DNA of 64,000 nucleotides from Areca catechu (taxonomy: Eukaryota; Streptophyta; Magnoliopsida; Arecales; Arecaceae), in assembly GCA_021397845.1 (NCBI GenBank), contig CM038051.1, forward strand, positions 16,650,827 through 16,714,826, written 5' to 3'. This document shows, piece after piece, positions 22,981-35,500 of the stretch (its first letter is position 1; the number at the start of each line of letters is the position of its first letter). Under the pieces are notes generated by a model, which had not been told where the DNA came from, ran no database searches, and saw only the letters and a program-made list of their open reading frames with translations. The position numbers and the translations under genes were made by a program.

Positions 22981-23425
22981 CCAGATGGGAGAAGAAAATC
23001 AAAGAAATAAATTAAAAACAAAATCCAAAAAGAAACCAAGATCATTTCCTATAAAATAAATTAAAAAATAAAAGAGGTTCTAAATTATGCATAGTTAATC
23101 TAATATCAATTATAAGAAAATTTTTATTATCCCAAGATTACTATGCATGATTTCTAAAATACCAAAAATGATATTATCTTCAAGAATTAATTTGAGCAAA
23201 TAATAGATCCGTAAACCTATAGATCAAATAACATCTAAAGATTTGTGATATGTACCTGTATTTACTATTAATTTCTAAACCTACAATTATGGATACTTAC
23301 GCGAATATCAAAGATCAAGTCATTCTCTTTAACATCCTTTCACAACAGGCGGCTATTCGATGGGCAAGCCGTAAGAATAAATCTCACGATAAAAATATTA
23401 TTATGAGAAGGGGAAAGGTGACTTA

Positions 23426-23441
23426 GCCTATTTATAAAACA
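23426..23441 (-). promoter_or_regulatory. TATA-box-like site of a possible LTR
   Basis: GTTTTATAAATAGGCT read on the minus strand, in a setting like plant LTR promoters. No LTR ends were located, so the surrounding element is only suspected. Confidence 0.35.
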
Positions 23442-24742
23442 AACCCTAATAGGCTCTTTCATCATGGACCAATTATACTAAGGTTTATACTATACCGTCT
23501 CTACCATACCAACCAATATAAGGTGCTTAAGTTCAAATATAAAGATCACATATAATATCGGGCTATATACATGTCTATCAATATAGATCATAAAATTAAT
23601 TTATTTTTAATACATTAATATAAAATTAAATAATAATTAATGATAGTTTATAATTAAATTTTTTTTTTACAATGTATTTATCTGCGTTCTCTTTTCTTCT
23701 CACTTATTTTCTATATTTTATTTTTTAAAGAGGCTATTATGATTCACCTGATTAGCGTGGGAACTTTGCTGTGCCACCATTTTTGCGGATGGTGAAGACG
23801 GCTTGGCTTGTGAAGTACCCTTTCTTATTTTTCTTTCTTTTGAACAGCAGCCCGCTGGTTCACAAACAACCATTTGCAACCATTTTTGCTTGGGTGACCA
23901 AGACGATGATGGTGAATATAATCATGGATGGGTGCGTGATGTGGAGGGGGAGACGCCATGGGAGTGGAGAAGCGAGAGTATGAGGGAGTTGGGGTGAAAT
24001 GAGGGAGTTGGGGTGAAAAGGGATCAAGGTGGATGCATAGATTGTTCATGAATATTTGCATTTTTTTTTTTTTTTCTTAAAGTACATTTGCATTATTTTT
24101 TATTTGAATCGGTCAGGAAATAATATGATAGACTTGGTGGATGCATAAATTGTTTTTGATAAAGCAAAAGGACACTTTCGAAAGATTTTTGGATTTAATC
24201 TAAGACGGTGATGCGTAGACCGTTCATGAAAAATTATATATATTTTTTTCTTAAAGTTTATATACATTATTTTTGGTTTGAATTGATCATGAAATAATAT
24301 GGTAGACTTGGTTCAATTAATAATCTTTTTATTGATCGTGGCCTAAGGGGATATATATTGCCTTCCCGTAGACCGGGCATCTTCTGATGATGTTAGACAT
24401 ATCTATAGGAAGCAAATGTGAACCGGGTTGCCAGCATTCGGGTGGAGGGCTTTCTTCACAACTGTCAGCAAAATGGGGTTTGTAGGAAGGCAAAACGGGA
24501 ACTCAAACGAAAAATAATGCTTCCTTCTTGCATCGAAATCGAAGCGCACCTCATACGGGTTTATAACAATTTGGGGACAGTTTTGGGAAGCGTACCAGTG
24601 CTAAATACCCGCGGCGAGTTTCCTGACCCAAGATTCCTGAAAAGGGACAAAAATTCGTTAATAAGATCTTCCGATCGAACGCCGGGACCGCGAGGAGAAG
24701 AAAAAAACCATCCCTAAAAAAGCCCTAGGGAGAAATTAGAAA

Positions 24743-27700
24743 ATGAGCAAAGACGACGGGAAGAGCCGAGGAATCACCGACGATCCCTACGGCGGCGGCC
24801 AACATCACCATCACCAGCAGTACGGGACGTTTCAGGGCGGTGCCCCGAGCTATCCTCAGCTGGCTATCGGGTTCCCTCAGCCGGCGCCTCCGCCTGGGGT
24901 GGCTACCCCGACAGCTTATCCTCCCCCTCCTTATTCTGCCGGCCCTCCCTACTATTCCATGGTTACCAATCCGTTGCAGGTTTGCGTAACCCTCGATGAC
25001 GCACGAAATTCTAAATAAATCAGAATCTCTGCTGTTTTTGAAGAATAGCCTTCACAGCAATAGTTGCTATTGTTTTGGGTTACTTTTAGGATAGGGAATC
25101 AGTGAAATTGTGATGAGGAAGTATATTTTACTTCTGAAATGGGAGTCTTTTGATATAATTTGATGGACAATTGAGGATCGGATGATAAGCCAGGTTTCTT
25201 GATTGATTGGGGGTCACAGCACAGTCGGGTTGGATTAGTTGGGGTTGAATTGGTTCAGGTATCTGTATGATTTTCTGCTTCTATATCTGATCAATTTAAG
25301 CTTTTGCATTGAAATATGATGCCATGCCCTTCTGGGTTATTCCAATACTAACATTTCATTCGGGGAATTCAGCAATGAAGCATTCAACTGGAAGAAGTTA
25401 AAGATGTGATTTTTTATTGCCTGAGCATGGCTTGAGTTTACAAGCTCTAGAGAGGCAAAAAGGGATTACTTGATTACTATAGGAGACCAGTTTGAGTCCG
25501 GATTGACTTATCGTATTATATATATCTCTTGTAACCCTAAAAGTGGTGGGCTATTGAGTGTTCTCGAGATTGGGTGAATTAGGGACTAGGTTTTGAGAGG
25601 AAACCTTATACTCTATAGTCTCCAGTTTTCTATATTGAGACTTTTGCATGGTCTCTATCCCTGGACACAGGTCAATAGACCGAACGATGTAAATATTGTG
25701 CGTTCATGATCTTTTGCCTTCCCTTTTTGTTTTGTTATTCTCCTTGCCTATCTCAACAAATATAGCATAGTTCATAGCACAGTAAATGTGCAACAGACTT
25801 AAAAAAAATTTCTGTTTTGTTCTTTCTGAGTAATATAGGTCAAAAGGCATTTAAAATATAGAATCTAATGAACTAGTGAAATCATATGGAAAACCAGTGC
25901 TTTGTCCACCTAGAATATAGCTAGGTCTTCTACACATTGCTAGAAAGTTCATTATCTAGCTGGTTTCCAGATTCCAAGCTGCTGTTCATTTTTTCTGTGA
26001 GAACCTCCAAGCCTTGACAATTGCATCAAATTCAAATGGTTCATGGATCAGAATATCAGATCAACATTTTTTTTCCAGCTGAAGTATGGTAGTGATGCTT
26101 GTAAAGGTTTGTCATCCAAAAGCAAGCATGATTTTCCTCCTGTAATCATTATTGTATGAATTCTTATTAAGAATATGAAATGGCAAATGCAAATGCAGTT
26201 GTTGCAAAGAATGCAAATCCAAGTACTGCTTAGCTAGACTTCAAGTCACTTCACTCAGCCAGCAAGAAAGCCTTAGTAAAGAGTTCCAACACTTAGATAA
26301 TTTAAAGCTCAGAGACCAACTTCATCTCTTGATCTGCATAAATGGTAAAGTATTATCCTATGAAATAAATCAATTCTTCGACTGTACTGGCAGAGGAAGA
26401 AAATCAACTTCCTGAGGTTTCAACAATTAAGGATATATCTGTTCCATATTTATTAACAAGTTGGTTATTTATTTTCACTTATTTTCCAATTTGGAGTTTG
26501 CTTTGCATTATTTGTTAATTTCCAAGCATTGTCCTTCACAAAATTTTAACGTTTTAAGTTGTACATGTATGTGTATATATATTTTCATGCTTGAGTGCAT
26601 ATCTTTATTATAAGGAACTTGTCTTTTATTTCTGAGTCTGTAAAAAACAGGACACTTTTTCACATATGATTTATGAAAGCAAGCTTTGTTTGGTTGCTGC
26701 TTGGGATGAACCTATCAAACTATTCCATTGTCTTTCTTTTAAGAAGTTGGGTGTGTTTCTTGAATAAATAACTATATAACATGTGTGGAAAATTTTAGAT
26801 GTTTGTCTGCTTGCATTTGACCAGTTTTCTTTGATTTTTCTGATTGTTATAGGTTATGCTACTGTTGCTGAAGGAAGACCTTTAAGAATGCCACGCCTTC
26901 CTTGCTGTGGTATTGGTATTGGCTGGTTTCTGTAAGTAATCATAATTTTCATTCTTCTTAACTATTGCTGATTCTTTTGATGACTAAATCTGTAGAATTT
27001 TGTTGTTTGCTAGTTGTAATTGCTGGTCTGCTGCTTAACCTCCTTTTTCTGGAGCTTTTCTGAAACTTAAAAGCGTTGATTCAAGCACTTTACTAATATA
27101 AGTGGGTGGCTAATTATAATTTTTTTTTTAAATTTTTGAAAGGTTTTTCATTGGCTTCTTTCTTGCTGCTATTCCCTGGTATGTTGGAGCTTTCATCCTT
27201 CTTTGCGTCAGAATAGATTACAGAGAGAAACCAGGGTTCATTGCTTGCACTATTGCTGTAAGTAACAAATATAATCTAGCCTCTTGTGCAAAGCTTCTGT
27301 CATATTTGTTCTGATTACTTCCATTATGTGTTCATTTGCTTTGCTTGATCTGAGTAAAATATGAAATAACAGAATTTTGCTTATATATTTATTTACACCT
27401 ACTGACCTAGATTTTAGTTGCTGTTGGCTTCATTTTCATTTCGATGTGTTCACCTTTATAGACATTTTCCTTCATCAATACTCACAGAATGTCTTGCAAA
27501 ATGGCATTTGGTTTTATTTTAGGTTGCATAAGAATTTCTAACATACTTGAAATTTGTGGATATGCTTTATTCCAAATCCATGCATGGATGACATAAACTA
27601 CTGCTATTGATATTACATCATAATTGTAGGTGTTTTTTAAAATCTGATTTAGGAAGAAGATAAGAATTTGATCTAGGAAATTTTTGCTGTGATCGTGCTC

Positions 27701-30700
27701 AGGTGTGAATGCTGACACTTAAGAACTCATATGAACAATTGACTCATATAGTAAGAGAAAAGAGTCAATGCTTTTATTTCCATGGTTCCTTATCATTTAA
27801 TTGAGAATATGACTATGGTTTGACTAACAAGTTCCTTTGTAGTTTGTAGTATGATAACCTGACCTGGACCATAGGACTTTGAGAAAATGAAAAATCATCA
27901 ATTGCCATAAGGTGTACTTTTGATTTACTTGTCAATAGGTTTTAACTGGAAAGCTAATCTTTTTGACAATCTTTCAGACAAATCGATTAAACAAAAACTA
28001 TGGTGTTTGAGATCTGCATAAAGAGAATCTACCTGCCTGAAATGGATATTTATATTTAATTACTTGTACTTGAAAATTTAATTCGAAATTGAACCTGCTC
28101 CTTGTACAAGAAATTACATTAAAAAAAGGATATGAAACAATCCCATAAATGTAGCAGAAAATTCAATGTTTCATGGTCTTTGATATGAAGCAGATAACAT
28201 TGTCTTTGCTGCAATTTTTGTGGAATGCCTTTTTTATGAAACTGGATTTAAAAATGACCAAGGTAAAAAGTAACCTATAATTATCCATTTTGTTTCTCCA
28301 GCCAGTTTTCAAATTCTCTTGCTTTGAAATGGTTCTTTCATCCTCTGAATTAGCTTTAATGGAGCATTACTTACAACAGTGAGATACCAAATCTTCACTT
28401 TGTAGAGCCTTTGTTTTAGTTCACATCTCTTGAATTTTGCAACCATTTATTTAGATCTTGAAATTGACAAAATTTTTATGCTTCTTCATGAAATGCACCC
28501 AGACATTTTATATATTGTTCTAGTGATACAAGTGGGCATAGAACACGACTATTAGTGCTAGATTGGAAATATAACATGTATCTCATTCCCTTGTGACTAT
28601 AATCACACAATTTTATCAGCACTGTTTACTAAATAAGTAATTTATGCTAAATAAGTAGTTTTTATGAAAGCCAAGTCACGTTTTGTGATACATATATTTG
28701 CCTTATAGTGATCCAGAGCTGTACTCCTGTGGCAAGCTTTGAGGAATTCTGTTTGTGGCTGTGATATATAGAGAATTGTTTGAATGTCTGTTATGCCTTG
28801 GAACTATGCTGTTGGATTTCATCCTCATTAAGAGCTCAGCTGTAATCCAACTCAATTGGTTGGATTAAGTACTCAATTTTGCCATTTTGGTTTATGACCT
28901 GTATTTGATTCCTGTGCAGCAACATCAATCTGATTTCATAATAATCCAATTGGATTTGTTATCACAGCATATAAACTATTGATCAAGATTAATGATGAAT
29001 CCATTATTGAGTTCCCCCACCACCACCATGACTGCAAGGGGAGGTAAGAGCCCTACGTGGCACCTATCCACTGCTTGCTGCTTGCTAACTGGCCACATGT
29101 ATATGTGTGCATTTCTGTCTTGTTCTTTCTTTTCTCTTCCTTACCCCGATTACACTTTCCACCACCTGCCACAGGATAAACACGTGATAACTCATACTCC
29201 TACTTGTGACGCAAACTTCTCATATCAGATTTAATTGGATTGGGCTTATGGTTGGAAGGCTGATTCTTCAGATACCTGGATTCAGATTGTCATGCTGTTA
29301 TATGTTTGATTACTGGATGTGGATGGACCCCGGCTTGATCTACATTTGATCCATTTACAGGGCTACCTGGAATGCACCAATGAGTTAGGTTTTCTAGAAA
29401 ATAAAAATTATGGTTGTTGTTCTGTCCTAATCTAACCTAAACATTGTAAGCCCTCGTTAAGAAACATTTTTTTTAAAAAAGAAGCTAACATTGAGGGTGG
29501 TCGGTATTTCATGCACATACATTGGTTAGAGGAACATCATAAACCTTAAGTTTTTAAAGTATTATGCTATAACATGATTGATTATAATTGAGATTTTGGG
29601 AAGTAAGCTTGTGGGAGGCCTCTACTAGAGGTTGGGCATTTCCATTCCTCAATTTTCGTGGTTGGTTAAAGGATTATTATTTTGGAGTTTTCTTGTTAAA
29701 TAATTGATGCTAGAGCTTCACAAGGGGAAAATAATGACATAGTCCCTGGAAGTTGGTCCAACTTAATGTCAGCTATATTGCCATCCATATCTGATTGCAT
29801 CTGATAGTCATAGTTATCAAGTCAAATTTTCTCTGTACAATGATGTTGTCCTTGAACCTGACAGAGCATATATTTTTTTTTTCTGGGGCTGGGAGGTTGG
29901 TTGGTTTGATGATAGGTTGACCAATGTCACGACAATGTGGAATAGGCTCATTGTTTTTTGTGTCCTCTTTGATGTTTTTGAGTGAATAAGCAAGAGGCTT
30001 CACTGTTTAAGATTATATCAAGATATATTTAGCTGTCCATAGTTTTAATTTGTACCTTAACTTGTTATAAAAGATTAGTAGGATTTCTAGAGAATAATGG
30101 ACCATAGCACAGGTCTCCATGACAATGTCTAATTCACGAGGGTGTTGGAGCTTGTGTTTCCCTGACTGATGGACCTGGTAGAACTACAATGAGGGTCTGA
30201 CTTTTCCGTTCCATTTGGCTAATAAGGTGCAAGTTCATCACACCCTGAACCACCCCTTCCCTGCCCAAATGCCTAGGTGTTGTGATGGAGCACATTATGC
30301 CAAGTTTGGAGGGCATGGCTGGCCCTGGAGCAATTTGTCATATGAAGTGCTTTGATGGTGTCTCTTCCTTGTTTCAGTAAAGTAACATGCAACTTCTGGA
30401 ACATCATTCAGCCTGTCTTTTTTTCTAACTCAACCTTCCACTTTCTCAAGTTGGATACTAGTTTATGATGTGAACCAGGTCTACAATGGTAAACTTATGA
30501 CATGTTGGTATTTCATCGATCGCATTATATGTAAACTAGGTAGTTGTTATCGAAAAAATTAGGTTTACATTGTGGTTTTAGGGCCTTATTATGGGAAGAT
30601 CACAAAGTTAAGGGGATTATATAAAAAGAGGGCAGAGCACTTGTTTAGGTAGATTCTGCGAACGGTTTGCACTGAGCCACTGACATAAAATTTTGGCACC

Positions 30701-30995
30701 CTATATAGGCATTCTTGAGTTAATGGGCAACAATTGCTGGTGTTTATGATACGGTATTTTCATGGATTGATATTCCAACATGGTCAATCCTGGTAGATGG
30801 CATCATCAGTCTCTCCCAAGGCTGATTTTCCATTGTCTTCTCAATGTATTTATGATTCAAAACTACATTTTCTTATGAGAACGGAATGAAATTGTTTTAT
30901 TTTTTTTAAACTAAGCTTTGACTTGTCTTGGGCAGGCCATTCTTGCTGCAATTGCTATTCTTCTAGGGGCAACAAAAGGAGCAGATGTATGGTGA
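24743..30995 (+). CDS. 60S ribosomal protein L18a-like (plant small membrane protein), 4 exons
   Basis: Exons: 24743-24979, 26853-26931, 27143-27257, 30936-30995, all with GT/AG borders. Exon 1 encodes a Gly/His/Pro-rich, probably disordered cytosolic arm (QYGTFQGGAPSYPQLAIGF, PQPAPPPG). Exons 2-4 encode RMPRLPCCGIGIGWFL, a double membrane segment through FIGFFLAAIPWYVGAFILLC, then DYREKPG, a third hydrophobic stretch and the end GATKGADVW. These are the hallmarks of the plant 'L18a-like' family, which is not a ribosomal protein despite its name; its function is poorly known. Coding length is 491 nt, one short of a multiple of three. Exon 1 ends in phase 0 (CAG|GT), whereas exon 2 needs one more base to read GGT-TAT (Gly-Tyr). 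Exon 1/2 joining therefore needs checking. With the base restored the protein would be 163 aa, the usual family size. Confidence 0.9.
24980..26852 (+). other. Intron 1 of the L18a-like gene
   Basis: 1873 bp between donor CAG|GTTTGCG and the pyrimidine-rich acceptor ending ATTGTTATAG. No coding sequence or recognisable transposon inside. Confidence 0.75.
27258..30935 (+). other. Intron 3 of the L18a-like gene
   Basis: 3678 bp from GCT|GTAAGT to TTGGGCAG|GCC. Only small ORFs and no recognisable element. A TTGGAT-rich patch at about 28810-29240 could be an old insertion, but I found no clear ends. Confidence 0.75.
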
Positions 30996-32376
30996 TTTGT
31001 TTACAAGCTGCAGTTCGGCACCTATAGTGTTTATTAAATTCTGTGAACAATCAGAAGTTATGTATTCGATATGTAAGCCTGTGCAGATTTTTTATGTTTT
31101 AGTATGATTGTAATTGACTCAAGAGTGATTAAAATTCCCATATTGCTACTTCTACTCTGCAATTGTCTCTTCCATTTTTACCCACTCCCCCCATATTCAG
31201 TTTTGATTTAATCTCCTGGTGGAAAAGAATATTGGGAAGGCCTTTGTAACTTTGTCCTCGCTTTTTTTAACTTCTTTTGGACATGAAAGTAATGAAATAT
31301 CAGAAAATTTTATATCTGGGCTGACAATTCCCTCTTGAAATTTTATTCTTTCCATCGGCTCCTAGGGTATCCAATACACTGTTGAAGGCATTTTCTGGAA
31401 GCTTTGGATTTGCACCAAAGAAAAGCAAATGCTTATTTCCACCCACATTAAAGCATGCAGGATTGCTCTCGCTGAGTGATGGCTGGAGTGATTAATTTGT
31501 CAACACTTATTGTTTGTTGATCTGTTAACTCGAAGCATCTCAAGTTAATGCTCAAGTATATTTTGCCTGCTTGATTGGTAGGTGAAGTTTCTTGGAATGG
31601 TGCAGCTTGTTTCTCATCATGTCTGGCAAATTGAAAAAAAAAAAAAAATCATTAATATAAACATTATAGCAGCATCTTGTTATATTATAATTTTATTTTT
31701 CTTAAGTTTTTTAAAGGTATGTTTGGTTGGAAGAGTTGGTGGAATAGGTACAGGGGTATTCGAATCCTTCACAATCCAATATTTTTCTTGTAATACCCAG
31801 AATCCATTCTAATTGCAATTCCGATTTGATCATATATCAAAATATATCGGAAGATACGGTCATTTTAATTTTCATTCAAATTTATTTCAATATATCTTTA
31901 AACCGATCTTTGTATGATACTAGCAGTAGCTTCGTAGATTTAATAAGTTGTGCCCCACAAATGTATAATGCCTCTTTTGAATTCGGTATCAAGCTCGCCT
32001 CCGGTTGCTCGTGCTCTATATTATATGTGAGATGCAAAGCAATGGATGGCTGTGATCCACTAGCACAAGAGAAGAGCGCCAATCTCTAACTTCGATTGTG
32101 ACGGGAGTTGGATTTTCCAGTTTCCACCGGGGCCAAGTATTATAAAGCATTGATGGATTTTTCAGGGCTAGGAAACTTTATTATTTTAATCATGGATGAC
32201 TGGATTTGTCTGGACCAAATCCGCGACATGTTGTTAAGAGGATGCACGTTTTTTTTTTTTTTTTTTTTGAGATTTTTGAGACTCCAATAAGGAGGAGGAG
32301 AGGTTGGGTTAAATGTCACTCCTTGGAGAGCAGGCCGAACAAATGGCACCCAATTTCTGGAACCTGGAACACGAAA
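30996..32376. other. Region between the L18a-like and L18a genes
   Basis: Starts with the 3' untranslated region of the L18a-like gene. GGTATGTTTGGTTGGAAG at about 31718 resembles a MITE end, but no partner was found. T and A homopolymers lie at 32251-32268 and 31629-31643. No gene recognised. Confidence 0.45.
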
Positions 32377-32430
32377 TGGGCCCTTCAGAGGAAAGCCAGA
32401 TATTCCATCTTAGGCCTATTTCCTGGCCCA
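32377..32430 (+). promoter_or_regulatory. Site II-type promoter elements of the L18a gene
   Basis: TGGGCCC at 32377-32383 and its inverse GGCCCA at 32425-32430, 140-195 bp upstream of the start codon. TGGGCY (site II) boxes in this position are typical of plant ribosomal-protein promoters, where TCP-family factors bind. Presence is read directly; function is inferred from the family. Confidence 0.6.
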
Positions 32431-32570
32431 TTAGGGTAGCCGATGGCAAACACCATCCACCCTGCCATCCACAAATATACGCTGTAAGAGAAATTATACC
32501 GCGCATCCGTTCCTGGGTTCAGCCGCCAGCCCTTTACCGGCAAGGGGAAGAGCAAGCGAAGGTTTTTAGG

Positions 32571-35500
32571 ATGGTGGCGTTTAGGGTGAGTTCTTTCGTC
32601 CCTCTTTCCTCCAATCCTATGGACTTTGCTACTTTGATGCGGTTTTTGATGCCTTTTTCGATTCTTCGCGTTCTCGAGCTTTTGGAACTGATGATTTCTA
32701 GCATTTTGCTGGTTCGTTGCTCGTTGATTGCAGTTCCATCAATACCAGGTGGTCGGGAGAGCGCTCCCGTCTCCGACCGATGAGCATCCGAAGATCTATC
32801 GGATGAAGCTGTGGGCGACCAACGAGGTCCGCGCCAAATCCAAGTTCTGGTAGACGTTCGAGAACCCGATTCACAGAACTGCAAAATCTTAGGGAATTTT
32901 TTTTTTTTTATATATTTTTAAACAACTTTTTGTGATCTTTGGCTTACCGTTTTGCACCGCAGGTATTTCTTGAGGAAGCTTAAGAAAGTCAAGAAGAGCA
33001 ACGGGCAAGTACTGGCGATCAACGAGGTTTTGGTTCTTTCCCCTGTTTTGTTTTAGCTTCGATTCTTAAAACCTTGTTTTGTGAACTTCTTTTTCTTATT
33101 AGACTTTTATTTATTTATTTATTTTTGTCAAGATTGATGGTGTTCCAGTTGTAGTGGGAAACTGATATACTTTGATCTAGTATTGTTCCTTTTTAGTAGT
33201 CTGTGCGTATTGAATTCCATCACCAATATATTCTCTCGTTATGTACCTGAGATTTGCTGGTCTGGGTTACGAATTTTGTTGGCTGATTGAACTTGTCGTG
33301 AGTTGCTTCAATGAGCGTATTCTTCTTGATTATACTGGCAAGATGAGGGGATTAGGGAAGAAACAATATTTGTATGAAGTCTCTAGGATTTTTTTTTTTT
33401 TTTCCATTCCGTAATCACAAAGGGGATAAGTGCTTGGTAAGCTGAGTCTTCCGTGCACATCAACTGCTGTTGCTTGGAATGACATTTGGTATAAGAGCCG
33501 GATCGATTTTTTCAGCAATTATTATGTTAGAGTTAATTTGTAATTAATGAGAGTCGAAGTTTAAGAATTGTTATATTTTTTTTATGCGAGTTAAATGAAT
33601 CAAGAATTCTAAAAGTTTTTTAGAATAATTAAGAATCAGTTAGGAAATCTAAGAGTCACTTAGATATTCAAAGAGTTAAGAATTACTATGTAATTATAGG
33701 GGTAGACCAAAAGTTACCTTCAAATATCTATATATAGAACAATATGTATTGAGTCTAAGTAGCATGGAGAGTTTTATGATATGATAATATAAATGATATT
33801 CCTTCTACTCCAAGCATTTCTTCTTGAGCATTATCAGAGTGCTTCTAAATTTCTAACATTTGATATCAGAGCTAGATCGATTTTTTCAGCAATTATCAAA
33901 GCAAGGAAAATCCTTAAGCAAGTATCACAGGTCCCAGGTTGCTGAGAGCCAGATAGTCACAAAATCACAAAGTAGTTTCAAAGTTAGAAGAAGCTATTCG
34001 TGAAGTATTCCCTCCATTCAAGGTGTTAAGTCTCCGGGTCGAAAAGAACTTGTAGAGAAGTGTGCAAGTCTAAGACAAAAAGACTTTGCAAAAGAAAAGA
34101 AGACGAGCAGTCTTCAGAGGTTGAAGGAAAGATATCTTATTAACAATACCAATAGAGCAAAATAGAAGATGAAAAGGTAATAGTGATGGTTGCGCCATGT
34201 AAAGTAATGCTCAAATAAATGCTTGAGAAACTAAAATTTTCTCTAGCAGGTATACAAGTGAGAAGTTTGGATTAGATCACTCTCCAAACTTTGTGGCAAT
34301 AGTCATTTTGAAGATATAAGTAAAAGTTTATAATTGACGGTCATGCAACTATTACAAAGAATGATACAGAAAATACTGTAGCATTACAAGCAATTATTTA
34401 TTTAAAAAATATTTAATATTGTTATAAAGATATTCATTTTCAGGAAGTTAAAGATGTCAAGATATCTATGCAAGATTTGCATAAAGCCTATGAAGAGCTA
34501 AAGAACAAATATGAAGATGTAATTAAAGAATTAAATCAGTTGAAGCTGAAGATGAAAAAAGGAGTTATCATAGAAGATGAAGAAATGGTGATTGAAGAAG
34601 ATACAAGATCTTCACTTCATAGATCAATGAGAAGAGCATTTGTCATAAGAGATTTTATTTCTGGTTGCGGTTCAGATCAGTAATTGAAGATATTATGAAA
34701 AATTACAAATTAAAGGAAGGATGTTGGAGTTAATTTGTAATTAATGAGAGTGGAAGTCTAAGAGTTGTTATATTTTCTATGTGAGTTATATCAGTAAATG
34801 TTAGAAATTTGGAAGTACTCTAATAATGCTCAAGAAGAAATGCTTGGAGTGTGAGGAATATCATTTATATTATCATATCATAAAACTCTCCACACTACTT
34901 AAACTCAATATATATGTCCTATATATAGATATTGAAGGTGACTTTTGGTCTACTCCATAAATACTTAGTAATTCTAAACTCTTTGAATATTTAAATAACT
35001 CTTAGATTCTTTAACTTATTCTTAATTATTCTACATAACTCTTAGAATTCTTGACTCATTTAACTCACATAAAAATATAACAACTCTTAGACTTCCACTC
35101 TCATAATTACAAATTAACTCCAACATCCATTTCTTAATTTGTAATTTTTCATAATATCTTCAATTACTGATCTAAATCGCAACCAGAAGGAAAATCTCTT
35201 ATGACGAATGCTTTTCTCATTGATCTATGAGATGGAGATCTTATCTTCTTCAATCACCCTTTTTTCATCTTTTATGACAACTCATTTTTTCATCTTAACT
35301 TCAATCATTTATTCTTTAATTACATCTTTATATTTGTTCTTCAGCTCTTCATAGGCTTAATGCAAATCTTGCACAGATCTTGACATCTTCAATTTCCTGA
35401 AAATGAACATCTTTCACAACAATATTATAAAATTTTTCAATAGATAATGTTTGTAATGCATTACTTCTGCTTCTTTTTTGGTAAAGTTGAACCGTCGATC

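Noticed and set aside
24418..24717. 99-codon ORF just upstream of the L18a-like start
   Set aside because: No recognisable domain. It lies in the promoter/5' untranslated region, and the family start at 24743 is clear.
26825..26852. Upstream acceptor (CCAG at 26821-26824) that would keep the L18a-like exon 2 in frame
   Set aside because: It would add nine hydrophobic residues absent from the family and would use the polypyrimidine tract of the better acceptor at 26852 as coding sequence.
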